From Pantoea sp. Lij88 (lineage in GTDB: Bacteria; Pseudomonadota; Gammaproteobacteria; Enterobacterales; Enterobacteriaceae), in assembly GCF_030062155.1 (NCBI RefSeq), contig NZ_CP118268.1, forward strand, positions 62,001 through 126,000: a DNA stretch of 64,000 bases, given 5' to 3'. The first letter of the stretch is position 1, and the number at the start of each line of letters is the position of its first letter. This document shows, in pieces, positions 17,094 through 26,415 of the stretch. The translations under genes and the position numbers were made by a program. The notes beneath the pieces were generated by a model. That model had not been told where the DNA came from. It saw only the letters and a list, made by a program, of their open reading frames with translations, and did no database searches.

Positions 17094-18150
17094 ATAACCA
17101 CTATAGAGAGTAATTTTACCTGTTTAACTACTGTGGAGAGCAGTTACGCGGTCACCGATCATCACTTAAAGTATCAAAATGGGACGGATATCCACTGTAG
17201 CGAGTAAATTACGCTTTACATGTTATCAATAACCACTGTAGCGAGTAACTAAGGCAGGCTACAAAGAGCACAAGCCTTTACATCCCCTATTTTGCGGGGC
17301 AGATGCACTGCTTACTCACACAGCAACCACTATAGCGAGCAGAATGATCAGTAACGCAGACTCACCATGAATTGCAGCGCTCTGCAGGAGTAATGAAGTT
17401 GAGCGGCGCGTATAAGGCCTGTTCTGTCGCTGAATCCGTGTCTCTGTCAGCAGTGGTATCTCTGACAGCTAACCACTATAGCGAGTAACACTTCAACTGT
17501 GCTCTGATTGAGGAATCTGACCCAATCTCGCCCCCGAAAGCGCTAATTATGATAGTGAGCACTTACATCAATAAGATAAGAGCCCGCTCAAATCACAGGA
17601 CAGTGACGATCACAACCACTATAGCGAGTGAGTCTCTCTTTTCTGGTCCCACTTAATAACCACTGTAGCGAGAATATTGCTGTCTTCCGCGCGAAGATTT
17701 GATCATTTACTGGTCACATCAGTCATAAAATCACCCGATAACCACTATAGCGAGTGGTTTTGTCCGCAGAATATCAGGAAAGGTGCGCCTTAGACGCAGA
17801 AAGCAGGAAGGATAACCACTATAGCGAGTAAAACAGGTACGTCGCTTTTTCTTCACATCCCTCTTCAAGAACCCCCTGCCCTGCCGCGAACCCGGTTCAA
17901 AGCCCTCTATGAAAAAAGGTAACCACTATAGCGAGTACTTTCAGGGGCACTTTCTGTCGGCTTTGCCCGTGTGATAGCCGCTGATGAGAGTAAGTAACCA
18001 CTATAGCGAGTAAGGAGAGGGTCAGCTGCGCGAAGGGTTGTCCTGAGAAAGAGGGTTAAGATGCTATTGATGGGATTACAGGGGGATTAAAGCGTTACTG
18101 ATTCGCAGATAACCACTGTAGCGAGTACCGTTACTCGCTACAGTGGTTGT
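17094..18150 (+). repeat. iteron array left of repA (13 direct copies plus one inverted)
   Basis: Consensus 19-mer ATAACCACTATAGCGAGTA. Copies start at 17094, 17124 (degenerate), 17188, 17229, 17323, 17469, 17612, 17656, 17738, 17812, 17919, 17994 and 18109 on the plus strand, and one inverted copy lies at 18132-18150. The core AACCACT(A/G)TAGCGAG is nearly invariant, with TATA and TGTA versions alternating. Spacing is irregular (30 to 146 bp). The array lies on the 3' side of repA, where RepFIB replicons keep their origin iterons. No coding frame is credible in 16933-18250. Confidence 0.95.
18109..18150. repeat. inverted iteron pair at repA-proximal end of left array
   Basis: Two iterons face each other with a 4-base gap (GTA-CCGT-TAC), creating a long palindrome that could form a cruciform or serve as a paired RepA site. 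It is the only head-to-head pair seen. Confidence 0.85.
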
Positions 18151-18250
18151 CGCATATTCTCAGTTACTTCGCCTGTTTTCTTATCCAAAAAAAATATCTG
18201 GTGAACGTTTAACAGGCAGGGATCGCCACAATGCCTGAACTGACAGGGCA

Positions 18251-19324
18251 TTACTGCTTTTTTTGCTTCCTGATTTTGTTCAGTAACTCTTTTTCTTCAC
18301 GTGAAACCATCACCAGCTCACTGCTCTCCTCTTCGATCACCAGCTCAGGCGGGCTGACGTCAATAATGCCGGGATCGATATCAAGATCGTCAAAATCATC
18401 CATTTCATCATCGATGAGGCCGGACTGGCTGAGCGGCAGTTCAGCCGGACGCAGCTTAGGATGACGGTAATGGACCCAGAAATAGACGGATGAGCCGCGT
18501 CGGGTTTCGGTGTAGTCCAGATAGCCGATCTCTTTTAACTGCTCCATGGCCTTTCTGACGGTCGCATTCTGGGTAATCACGCGTGAGGTCAGATTAAGCC
18601 TGGCACGCAGACGCGCCATGGATATCGGAGCAGGCTTTGGTGGAAGGCTTTCAATGAAGGTGTAGAGAGCCTGAGCGGACTCTTTGCGTGCCAGTTCATT
18701 AATAGCTTTAAGCTGCAGCAGAACCTTTCTGTCGAACTGATAGAGCTCAAAGATCTTGGGATCGGCCTGCAGCGTTACCGTGTCTTTCTTGACGCTGTAT
18801 TTAGCCGACTGCACCAGGTGCGTCGTGTAGTTCTCTCCGCCCTTGCTGGTAAACGTCAGGGTATTTGATGCAATACGTGTCAGAGACGCGTCCAGACGGC
18901 TCCTGAGCTTCGAGGAGAGCCTTGCCGAGGGTATGCCACAGAGTTTTGCGAATTCAACGAAAGAGAGCGTTACAGTGTCTCCCAGACACTCATGCGTCGC
19001 GAAGGCACGAATGATCCCGACCCAGGTTTTAAAATCGTTATCCATATCCAGGCGGGCACCCAGAATCTTTATGTTGTCATAGCCTTCCGACCTGACCAGG
19101 GATAACTGTTTAAGATCCTGTGTGACATCCATCGCGTTCATCTGGTTTTTCTGACTGCGCGCCGTGGATTTCAGCGTCGGAACAAATAAGCCAAGCCGCA
19201 TCAGCGCAACCGGCTGCACGGTGTTATTACTGTTGGGGGTAAGAGTAACAACTTCACCTGTACGTTTGTCTGTTTCGCTAAATGCATCAGCTATGTTCAG
19301 GATATCTGGTTCTTTTCTTGGCAT
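18251..19324 (-). CDS. repA: RepFIB-type plasmid replication initiator RepA
   Basis: 357 residues from ATG 19324 (MPRKEPDIL); the frame opens 21 codons earlier but that part covers an iteron. Conserved RepFIB segments from memory: [93 protein letters not shown] and [15 protein letters not shown]. Two winged-helix domains bind iterons and open the origin. The acidic C-terminal stretch ([15 protein letters not shown]) is longer than in the classic protein. The ribosome-binding site is poor (GGATCTTCCTA), which fits low, autoregulated expression through iterons over its promoter. Confidence 0.95.
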   Translation of the reverse strand: MPRKEPDILNIADAFSETDKRTGEVVTLTPNSNNTVQPVALMRLGLFVPTLKSTARSQKNQMNAMDVTQDLKQLSLVRSEGYDNIKILGARLDMDNDFKTWVGIIRAFATHECLGDTVTLSFVEFAKLCGIPSARLSSKLRSRLDASLTRIASNTLTFTSKGGENYTTHLVQSAKYSVKKDTVTLQADPKIFELYQFDRKVLLQLKAINELARKESAQALYTFIESLPPKPAPISMARLRARLNLTSRVITQNATVRKAMEQLKEIGYLDYTETRRGSSVYFWVHYRHPKLRPAELPLSQSGLIDDEMDDFDDLDIDPGIIDVSPPELVIEEESSELVMVSREEKELLNKIRKQKKQ

Positions 19325-19362
19325 TAGGAAGATCCGTGATGTGAACAGGCGAGACCCGCTGT

Positions 19363-19466
19363 TACTCGATACAGTGGATACTATCACTCACTACAGCGGT
19401 TAATCTACTTGCCATAGTGGTTATTTCTCTCGATACAGTGGTTACTTTACTCGCTATAGTGGTTAG
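19363..19466 (-). repeat. iterons in the repA promoter region
   Basis: Five copies, inverted relative to the left array, at 19363, 19385, 19406, 19427 and 19448, spaced exactly 21-22 bp, i.e. two helical turns. Sequences vary (TACTCGATACAGTGGATAC, TACTCGCTATAGTGGTTAG). The location 39-142 bp before the repA start suggests autorepression. Confidence 0.92.
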
Positions 19467-19504
19467 TCACCCCGTCTGAACGCAGACATACCAGGGCCTG
19501 GCGC

Positions 19505-19577
19505 ACGATGGGGATCTTTCAGGAACTTATTAGGATCTTAAGAGGATCTGTTACTGGATCTATTCAGTGGATAACCC
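19505..19577. other. origin module 1: GATC cluster plus DnaA-like box
   Basis: Four GATC sites in GGATCT contexts (about 19512, 19536, 19546, 19556) end in AGTGGATAA, one base off a DnaA box. The motif GATCTNTT recalls the 13-mers of E. coli oriC. Confidence 0.5.
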
Positions 19578-19685
19578 GTCAGAAATGCCAGTCAAAGAAT
19601 CACTCAACTGCATTACCTTTTTCCGGAATCCCCCTCTTTCATCCCAGACGGTCAGTAAAATCCTGACTGCTAAGCCTGATCAGGG

Positions 19686-19694
19686 TTATGCACA
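19686..19694 (+). promoter_or_regulatory. DnaA box
   Basis: TTATGCACA fits the consensus TTATNCACA exactly. It lies between the two right-hand iteron groups. Confidence 0.65.
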
Positions 19695-19709
19695 CGATAA
19701 AAGCCCGTT

Positions 19710-19814
19710 TACTCGCTACAGTGGTTGTTGGGTACTCGCCAGCGCGGTTGCTTTTCTCGCTATAGTGGTTGTTATACTCCCTATAGTGGTTATTCTTCTC
19801 GCTACAGTGGTTAC
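19710..19814 (-). repeat. second group of right-hand iterons
   Basis: Five copies at 19710, 19733 (degenerate, CCAGCGCGG core), 19754, 19775 and 19796, again about 21-23 bp apart and in the same orientation as the repA-proximal group. Confidence 0.9.
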
Positions 19815-19857
19815 TGACACCCTCTAAGGCCTTGTGTCCCAAGGCTTCAGACGTTGC

Positions 19858-19926
19858 GGGGATCTGTTTAGGATCTCAATTTGATCTATTGAGGATCGAC
19901 CAATTGGATCTGACCTGTGGATAACG
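19858..19926. other. origin module 2: GATC cluster plus perfect DnaA box
   Basis: Five GATC sites within 52 bp, in the contexts GATCTGTT, GATCTCAA, GATCTATT, GATCGACC and GATCTGAC, followed by TGTGGATAA (19916-19924), a perfect DnaA box on the minus strand. It repeats the design of module 1. A Dam-methylated unwinding region is a reasonable inference. Confidence 0.6.
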
Positions 19927-19972
19927 GGGATAAAACAGACACAACCGGGAAAAGGAGGCATAGCAGATGGCG

Positions 19973-19996
19973 CTGATTTTCTAACTGATTTTCTAA
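19973..19996 (+). repeat. 12-bp tandem direct repeat
   Basis: CTGATTTTCTAA occurs twice head to tail, followed by a partial third start (CTGG). It sits just past origin module 2. Confidence 0.6.
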
Positions 19997-20147
19997 CTGG
20001 TTGGGTAAGGCCATGATCAGCGACGAACAGCTGTTCAGCAGAAAGTTAATTGTAAAATCGGTTTAACACAGAGCACAGGTATAACCACGTTCGACATTAA
20101 TCAATAACCTTTCTGGTAATAAGGCTATTAGATTTTTACTGAGGACT

Positions 20148-20180
20148 GTGAAAATCTGTTCGTTCCGAGTGGATTTTCAC
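20148..20180. repeat. 9-bp perfect inverted repeat (TTTTCAC box pair)
   Basis: GTGAAAATC (20148-20156) and GATTTTCAC (20172-20180) with a 15-base spacer. The arms resemble the BoxA heptamers (ATTTCAC) of the P1 parS site. Confidence 0.55.
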
Positions 20181-20227
20181 CCTGGAGAAAATGGTTTACA
20201 CTATTGATATTAAAGGATTTATTTATG

Positions 20228-20244
20228 ATTTTCATGATGAAAAC
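20228..20244. repeat. palindromic TTTTCAT-G-ATGAAAA site
   Basis: A 15-base odd palindrome followed by CACC. A near copy with GTGAAAA lies at 21027-21041, also followed by CACC. Confidence 0.5.
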
Positions 20245-21025
20245 ACCACGCAATCAGCTATCCTGCACACCATTCCTGATGAACGGGTATAAATAATCTC
20301 CGGAAGTGCTTATATGCAAATTAAAGGTAATAAGCATCACATGAGCACAAACGTCGAACAATAAAGTTCAGTGACAGGAAACGATAACCATCAGCACCAA
20401 AATGCTGTTGACGAAAACGCGAAGCATAGATGACATCATTATCAGCCAGGTGTTCTAATCGCTCACAACCAGAAATGCAGAGTTAACTGAGTGAAGAGTT
20501 CAGGCAGGTAATAACATAAAGATGATTACAGGCATCCGGACATTCCCGGCCATCATAAAATGATCTTTAGAGATTTAATGCCTGCTTTATGACTAATCAC
20601 CCCCTCCCCTCTTTCACAAGCATTACTGCTTCGTGGCTCTAAAATTAAACTCCAGAGTGACTGGCTGGAATAGAGCTATACAGGGTTGCTCAAACCCAGG
20701 CTGAAGAAAGAACGGAATCATTCTCCTGAGTATGGAGAACTACTTCTAAACAATGCTGAAACTTTAGTGTGCAGAATGATGATGAAGAAGGCCTGAATAA
20801 GATGGATGAGTATGCCAGATAGGATCAAAGTGAATGAACGAAATCGGTAATCTCTGATTTGTTTACTCGATGTCGTATATATCTCTCAGAGCGTAAACCA
20901 GCTGCAGGCAGTGAAGCTATACACATTTCAGACAAAAAGCAGGAGCATAGTAATACTTCTTTCAAAGCAAATTTTCACCATCCGATTTCACGTCTACTTA
21001 TCTGATTTAAAACAATTTTTCTGAT

Positions 21026-21041
21026 ATTTTCATGGTGAAAA
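21026..21041. repeat. second palindromic TTTTCAT/GTGAAAA site
   Basis: ATTTTCATGGTGAAAA followed by CACC; nearly identical to 20228-20244. Direct copies ATTTTCAC and ATTTCAC lie just before it at 20971-20991. Confidence 0.5.
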
Positions 21042-21301
21042 CACCGTGCATTCCCCCTGAACATCTTCAGGTGACTCCTGCTTTAAAAGCCACGTTAATA
21101 ATAGTCGTCAGCCGGAATAAAGCGCGCATAACGCTTCAAAGCCGCTTTACTGACACGATCCAGAATCTCTTCAACTTACTCACTTCGGCGGATATGAAGC
21201 AGTCCAGCCAAAAACCTCTTCCTTCAAAATCACCTGTATCTCTCATCCCAATCTCACCATCCGTGCCAGAAAATCCAGGTTTTTGTCATTTTTCTAATAA
21301 A

Positions 21302-21330
21302 TTGGCAGGTATGCCCTTTTTGTGTAGTAT
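21302..21330 (+). promoter_or_regulatory. parAB promoter
   Basis: TTGGCA, 17-base spacer, TAGTAT; 5/6 and 4/6 matches to sigma-70. The -10 ends 27 bp before the parA start. Confidence 0.65.
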
Positions 21331-21357
21331 GCAAAAAACATTAACGCAGAGGGGCTT

Positions 21358-22560
21358 ATGAAGCGTGATTATGGTGGAGTGCTGGAAATGGCCACACGGG
21401 CCAATTCCATGTTACACGGACTGAGTAACCACATTGAGCAGCAGCGTCAGGAATTCAACCAGACCGGTTTTTATCAGACCTTCTCACGCAATGCTGTCGC
21501 CAACATGCCCTTGCTGAGTAAGCACGCTGTTGTCGCCGCGATTGGTGATATGGAAGCAGCAGGCTATCAGTTTGGTAAGAAACAGACCGGCAGTACCTCC
21601 CAGTACGCCCTGACCATCGAGAACGTGGTCGACATCTATGCGCATCGTAAAGTGCCGAAATATCGCGATCGCCACGATGGCCCCTTTGTTGTGTTTGTAG
21701 TCAGCCTTAAAGGCGGCGTCTCTAAAACCGTCAGTACTGTCACGCTGGCACACGGTATGCGCGCGCATCCTTCTATGCTGCATAACGACCTGCGTATTCT
21801 GGTTATCGATTTAGATCCCCAGGCATCGAGCACGATGTTCCTGAGCCACACCAACAGCGTGGGTTCCGTTCTGGAAACGGCAGCGCAGGCGATGCTGAAC
21901 GATCTTGATGCAGACCAGCTTCGTGCACAGTTTATCAAACCAACCGTCATGCCAGGCGTGGATGTCATCCCTGCCTCAATCGATGATGGTTTTGTTGCCA
22001 GCGACTGGGAAGAGCTTGTGGCTGAGCATCTGCCTGGCGTTGCACCGTCAGAAGTATTGCGTCGCAACGTGATTGATCGTCTGGCGGGGGATTATGATTT
22101 TATCTTCCTCGATACCGGCCCTCATCTGGATTCCTTCATGCTGAATGCGATTGCGGCCAGTGATGTGCTGCTGACTCCGACGCCACCCGCGCAGGTCGAT
22201 TTCCACTCCACGATGAAGTATCTGACGCGCCTGCCGGAAATGCTGGAGCGAATCGAGTCCGAAGGGATTGAACCGCGACTCAAAGCCAATATCGGCTTTA
22301 TGTCTAAAATGACGTCTAAACACGATCATCTGACTTCGCAAAGCTATGCCCGCGAAGTGTTTACCAAATCAATGCTGGATTGCAGCTTACCGCGACTGGA
22401 TGGATTTGAGCGCTGTGGCGAATCCTTCGATACCGTGATCAGTGCCAATCCTTCCTCTTATCCGGGCAGTGCGGACGCGCTGCGCAAAGCTAAATATGAA
22501 GCCGAGCAGTTCTCACGGGCTGTGTTTGACCGCATCGAATATATCAGGAGTACCCTGTGA
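21358..22560 (+). CDS. parA: type Ia plasmid partition ATPase ParA
   Basis: 400 residues behind GAGGGGCTT. The N-terminal ~100 residues form a winged-HTH regulatory region, typical of type Ia ParA/SopA, which repress their own operon. Deviant Walker A KGGVSKT at ~118-124, then VIDLDPQASST (switch) and FIFLDTGPHLDSFML (Walker B). It forms nucleoid-bound gradients that position plasmid copies. The stop TGA overlaps the parB GTG start by 4 bases, so translation is coupled. Copy-number control by RepA plus this pair is what a low-copy megaplasmid needs. Confidence 0.96.
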   Translation: MKRDYGGVLEMATRANSMLHGLSNHIEQQRQEFNQTGFYQTFSRNAVANMPLLSKHAVVAAIGDMEAAGYQFGKKQTGSTSQYALTIENVVDIYAHRKVPKYRDRHDGPFVVFVVSLKGGVSKTVSTVTLAHGMRAHPSMLHNDLRILVIDLDPQASSTMFLSHTNSVGSVLETAAQAMLNDLDADQLRAQFIKPTVMPGVDVIPASIDDGFVASDWEELVAEHLPGVAPSEVLRRNVIDRLAGDYDFIFLDTGPHLDSFMLNAIAASDVLLTPTPPAQVDFHSTMKYLTRLPEMLERIESEGIEPRLKANIGFMSKMTSKHDHLTSQSYAREVFTKSMLDCSLPRLDGFERCGESFDTVISANPSSYPGSADALRKAKYEAEQFSRAVFDRIEYIRSTL

Positions 22561-23528
22561 GCAAACCTATACAGCGCATTGGCCGCAAGTTTGGTGATTC
22601 TGCTATCGCGAACATGATCGACAGCAGCAGCCAGTCGCGCACCTTTACGCTGAAGTCGGGCGCGAAGGCGACATTTGTTCGCCAGCTCATCCTGCATGAT
22701 GATATTGAAACCCGAACCAGCGTTGACCCCAAAATCAACGGCCGTGACCAGAGCACGCTGACGCCGGAATCGCTCCAGGAGATCACCCGTACCATTACCC
22801 TGCAGCAGTTTTTCCCGGCTATCGGTCGTGTCAACGGAGACAAAATTGAGATCATGGACGGCTCACGCCGCCGCGCCGCATGCATTCTTTCCGGTGCCAG
22901 TCTGGAAGTGCTGGTCACTGCGGATGAACTGAGCCTCAGCGATGCGCGTCAGCTGGCCGCGGATATTCAGACAGCGAAAGAGCATAACCTGCGAGAATTA
23001 GGTTTGCGCTTTATGCTGATGAACGAAAATGGCATGAGCAAATCGGAGATTGCTAAAGCAGAAGGTATCTCTAACGCGAAGGTCTCGCGTGCGTTCCAGG
23101 CGGCAGCCGTTCCCGCTGAGTTTATCGAGCTTTTCCCGGTCGTCTCCGAGCTGACCCTGCAGGATTACCAGTTGCTGCTTGATGTCTGGGAAGAAGCGAA
23201 AGCGGAAGCGGTAGAGGTCTCTGCGCTGGTCAGCGAGATCCAGCAAAGGCTGCATGCAGATGATTCCCTGCAAACTGCCAATGCGGATGAGAAGAAGAGC
23301 GCTATCCTGAATGGCTTCAAAAGCGCGCGTCGCCAGTTAAAGAAACCGGCGCCTGTCAGCAAGACGGTGACGGAAAAGCTGGCAACGTTTACCACGGCCA
23401 ATACCTATGCGCGTCGTAAAACCAATGACGAGAAGCGCACCGTGCAGTATGAATTCAGTCGTCTGCCAAAAGAGATAGCTGAACAGATTGATGCATCGAT
23501 CAGACAGATACTCTCTACACTGAAGTAA
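22557..23528 (+). CDS. parB: plasmid partition protein ParB
   Basis: 323 residues, GTG start inside the parA stop. A ParB/Srx-type N-terminal region (ITLQQFFPAIGRVNGDKIEIMDGSRRRAACI) holds the CTP-binding fold, followed by an HTH (~158-185, GMSKSEIAKAEGISNAKVSRAFQ) that binds the centromere. The basic C-terminal domain (FTTANTYARRKTNDEKRTVQYEF) is like the SopB/P1 ParB dimerisation and second DNA-contact module. The cognate parS was not identified with certainty. Confidence 0.95.
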   Translation: MSKPIQRIGRKFGDSAIANMIDSSSQSRTFTLKSGAKATFVRQLILHDDIETRTSVDPKINGRDQSTLTPESLQEITRTITLQQFFPAIGRVNGDKIEIMDGSRRRAACILSGASLEVLVTADELSLSDARQLAADIQTAKEHNLRELGLRFMLMNENGMSKSEIAKAEGISNAKVSRAFQAAAVPAEFIELFPVVSELTLQDYQLLLDVWEEAKAEAVEVSALVSEIQQRLHADDSLQTANADEKKSAILNGFKSARRQLKKPAPVSKTVTEKLATFTTANTYARRKTNDEKRTVQYEFSRLPKEIAEQIDASIRQILSTLK

Positions 23529-23554
23529 TCTTCACTATGCTTCACCGATACCCG

Positions 23555-23580
23555 AACCGGCCGCTGCGCCGGTTTTTTTT
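23555..23580 (+). terminator. parAB terminator
   Basis: AACCGGC (23555-23561), loop CGCTGC, GCCGGTT (23568-23574), with eight T (23573-23580). Confidence 0.93.
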
Positions 23581-23640
23581 GTGTTAATCGCCCGCAGCTG
23601 TAAAGCCCCCTCCATGCCTGACTCCTTCAAAAGATCGACG

Positions 23641-23674
23641 CTTCTGTTAATTACCCATCACTTCAGAAGGGTAA
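23641..23674. repeat. overlapping inverted repeats downstream of parB
   Basis: CTTCTG...CAGAAG and TTACCC...GGGTAA interleave, so only one hairpin can form at a time. Downstream of parB is the classical parS position, but no BoxA/BoxB-like motif is present. The function is unknown. Confidence 0.35.
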
Positions 23675-23704
23675 CGCTTGAACTCGTCACAGATTAACGC
23701 TATA

Positions 23705-23720
23705 GCTAAAACGGTTTAGC
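23705..23720. promoter_or_regulatory. ScrR operator upstream of scrK
   Basis: GCTAAAACGGTTTAGC, a palindrome with one central mismatch, matching the GCTAAACCGGTTTAGC-type LacI-family site of ScrR. Confidence 0.85.
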
Positions 23721-23746
23721 TATCTGGATTAATCGGAGGAGTTTTT

Positions 23747-24673
23747 ATGTCTGTTCGCGTATGGTGCCTCGGGGATGCCGTGGTCGATTTACTGCCCGAA
23801 ATGCCGGGACGCCTGATGCAGTGCCCTGGCGGAGCACCCGCTAATGTCGCCGTTGGAATTGCCCGTCTGCAAGGAAACAGCGGGTTTATTGGCCGGGTAG
23901 GCGCTGATCCCTTTGGTGAGTTTATGCGGCAGACGCTCAGTGAGGAGAACGTTGATACCCGCTATATGATCGCCGATTCACAGCACCGCACCTCAACCGT
24001 GGTGGTCGGACTGGATGAGCAGGGCGAGCGTTCCTTTACCTTTATGGTGCGGCCCAGTGCCGACCTGTTTCTTGAACCGTCGGACCTGCCCGCGTTTCAG
24101 CGTGGAGAGTGGCTGCACTGCTGTTCGATTGCCTTAGCGGCTGAACCTTCACGGAGGGCGACGCTGACTGCAATGCAACAGATCCGTGCGGCAGGCGGCC
24201 ATGTCAGCTTCGATTTAAATCTGCGTGAAGACCTCTGGCCCGATCCGGCACAGCTGCATGCGGTGGTGAACGAGGCGCTCCGTCATGCCGATGTGGTCAA
24301 ACTCTCCGACGAGGAACTCGATTTTCTCTGTCCGGGTCAGGAACCGGCCGACAGTATCCCGCAGCTGGCCGCGCGATTCAGCATTCGCTTATTACTGGTG
24401 ACGCGGGGCAGGGAAGGGGTGATGGCCTGCTATCAGGGCCAGATAACCCACCATGCCACCACACCGGTAGACAGCGTCGACACGACCGGCGCAGGTGATG
24501 CCTTCGTGGCCGGATTACTCTGGGGACTGGCGAAGTCGGGTCTGCCTGCCGATGAATCGCAGCTGGCCATTTGTCTTGCCAGTGCACAACGCTGTGGCGC
24601 ACTGGCAACCACGGCGAAAGGTGCCATGACAGCACTTCCATGGCTCCACCAGCTTGACGATCTGGCCGGCTAA
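23747..24673 (+). CDS. scrK: fructokinase ScrK
   Basis: 308 residues behind GGAGGAGTTTTT. PfkB/ribokinase fold: the N-terminal sugar-binding motif GGAPANVAVGIARLQG (~28-43) and the C-terminal signature DTTGAGDAFVAGLLWG with the catalytic Asp (~251). It phosphorylates the fructose released when ScrB cleaves sucrose-6-phosphate, feeding glycolysis. First gene of the sucrose regulon, with its own ScrR operator. Confidence 0.95.
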   Translation: MSVRVWCLGDAVVDLLPEMPGRLMQCPGGAPANVAVGIARLQGNSGFIGRVGADPFGEFMRQTLSEENVDTRYMIADSQHRTSTVVVGLDEQGERSFTFMVRPSADLFLEPSDLPAFQRGEWLHCCSIALAAEPSRRATLTAMQQIRAAGGHVSFDLNLREDLWPDPAQLHAVVNEALRHADVVKLSDEELDFLCPGQEPADSIPQLAARFSIRLLLVTRGREGVMACYQGQITHHATTPVDSVDTTGAGDAFVAGLLWGLAKSGLPADESQLAICLASAQRCGALATTAKGAMTALPWLHQLDDLAG

Positions 24674-24695
24674 ACGTCCTGCAACAGCCCTGTTT

Positions 24696-24711
24696 TGCGA
24701 GCTATCTCACA
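24696..24711. promoter_or_regulatory. CRP site in the scrY promoter region
   Basis: TGCGA-N6-TCACA, one base off the CRP consensus TGTGA-N6-TCACA. It ends 5 bp before the first scrY operator, as expected for catabolite control of scrYAB. Confidence 0.6.
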
Positions 24712-24715
24712 ATCA

Positions 24716-24729
24716 CTAAACCGGTTTAG
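24716..24729. promoter_or_regulatory. ScrR operator 1 upstream of scrY
   Basis: CTAAACCGGTTTAG, a perfect palindrome. Its centre is 59 bp from operator 2. Confidence 0.9.
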
Positions 24730-24774
24730 CAATTTTCATTGCAGAGGGAAATTACCCGTGGCTATGATTTGCGC

Positions 24775-24788
24775 CTAAACCGGTTTAG
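24775..24788. promoter_or_regulatory. ScrR operator 2 upstream of scrY
   Basis: CTAAACCGGTTTAG again, 45 bp before the scrY start. Paired operators in this position allow looping or cooperative repression. Confidence 0.9.
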
Positions 24789-26348
<1,560 letters not shown>

Positions 26349-26352
26349 CCGG

Positions 26353-26375
26353 GAGGCCCCGGATGCCGGGGCCTC
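26353..26375 (+). terminator. scrY-scrA intercistronic hairpin
   Basis: GAGGCCCCGG pairs with CCGGGGCCTC around a 3-base loop. There is no T run and the operon continues, so it probably stabilises scrY mRNA and tunes scrY over scrA rather than terminating. Confidence 0.7.
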
Positions 26376-26415
26376 AGTAATACGCGGATAAAAACATAAC
26401 AAGACTGAGGTATGT

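Larger units (their letters stand above)
19927..21301. other. 1.4-kb gene-free region between origin and parA
   Basis: No frame longer than ~35 codons with a ribosome-binding site. Composition is AT-richer than the flanks. It contains the tandem repeat above and dispersed TTTTCAC-type boxes at 20148-20180, 20228-20244, 20971-20991 and 21026-21041. It could contain the partition centromere or a decayed gene; no remnant was recognised. Confidence 0.5.

Noticed and set aside
17094..18150. Regular short repeats as a possible CRISPR array
   Set aside because: Spacing is irregular (30-146 bp), repeats are 19 bp with variants, and they flank a plasmid initiator on both sides; these are iterons.
20191..20292. 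33-codon frame in the gene-free region before parA
   Set aside because: No good ribosome-binding site; it overlaps the palindromic TTTTCAT site, which explains its sequence better.
21032..21361. 109-codon frame upstream of parA
   Set aside because: Overlaps the parAB promoter and the parA start, lacks a ribosome-binding site, and its composition is not protein-like.
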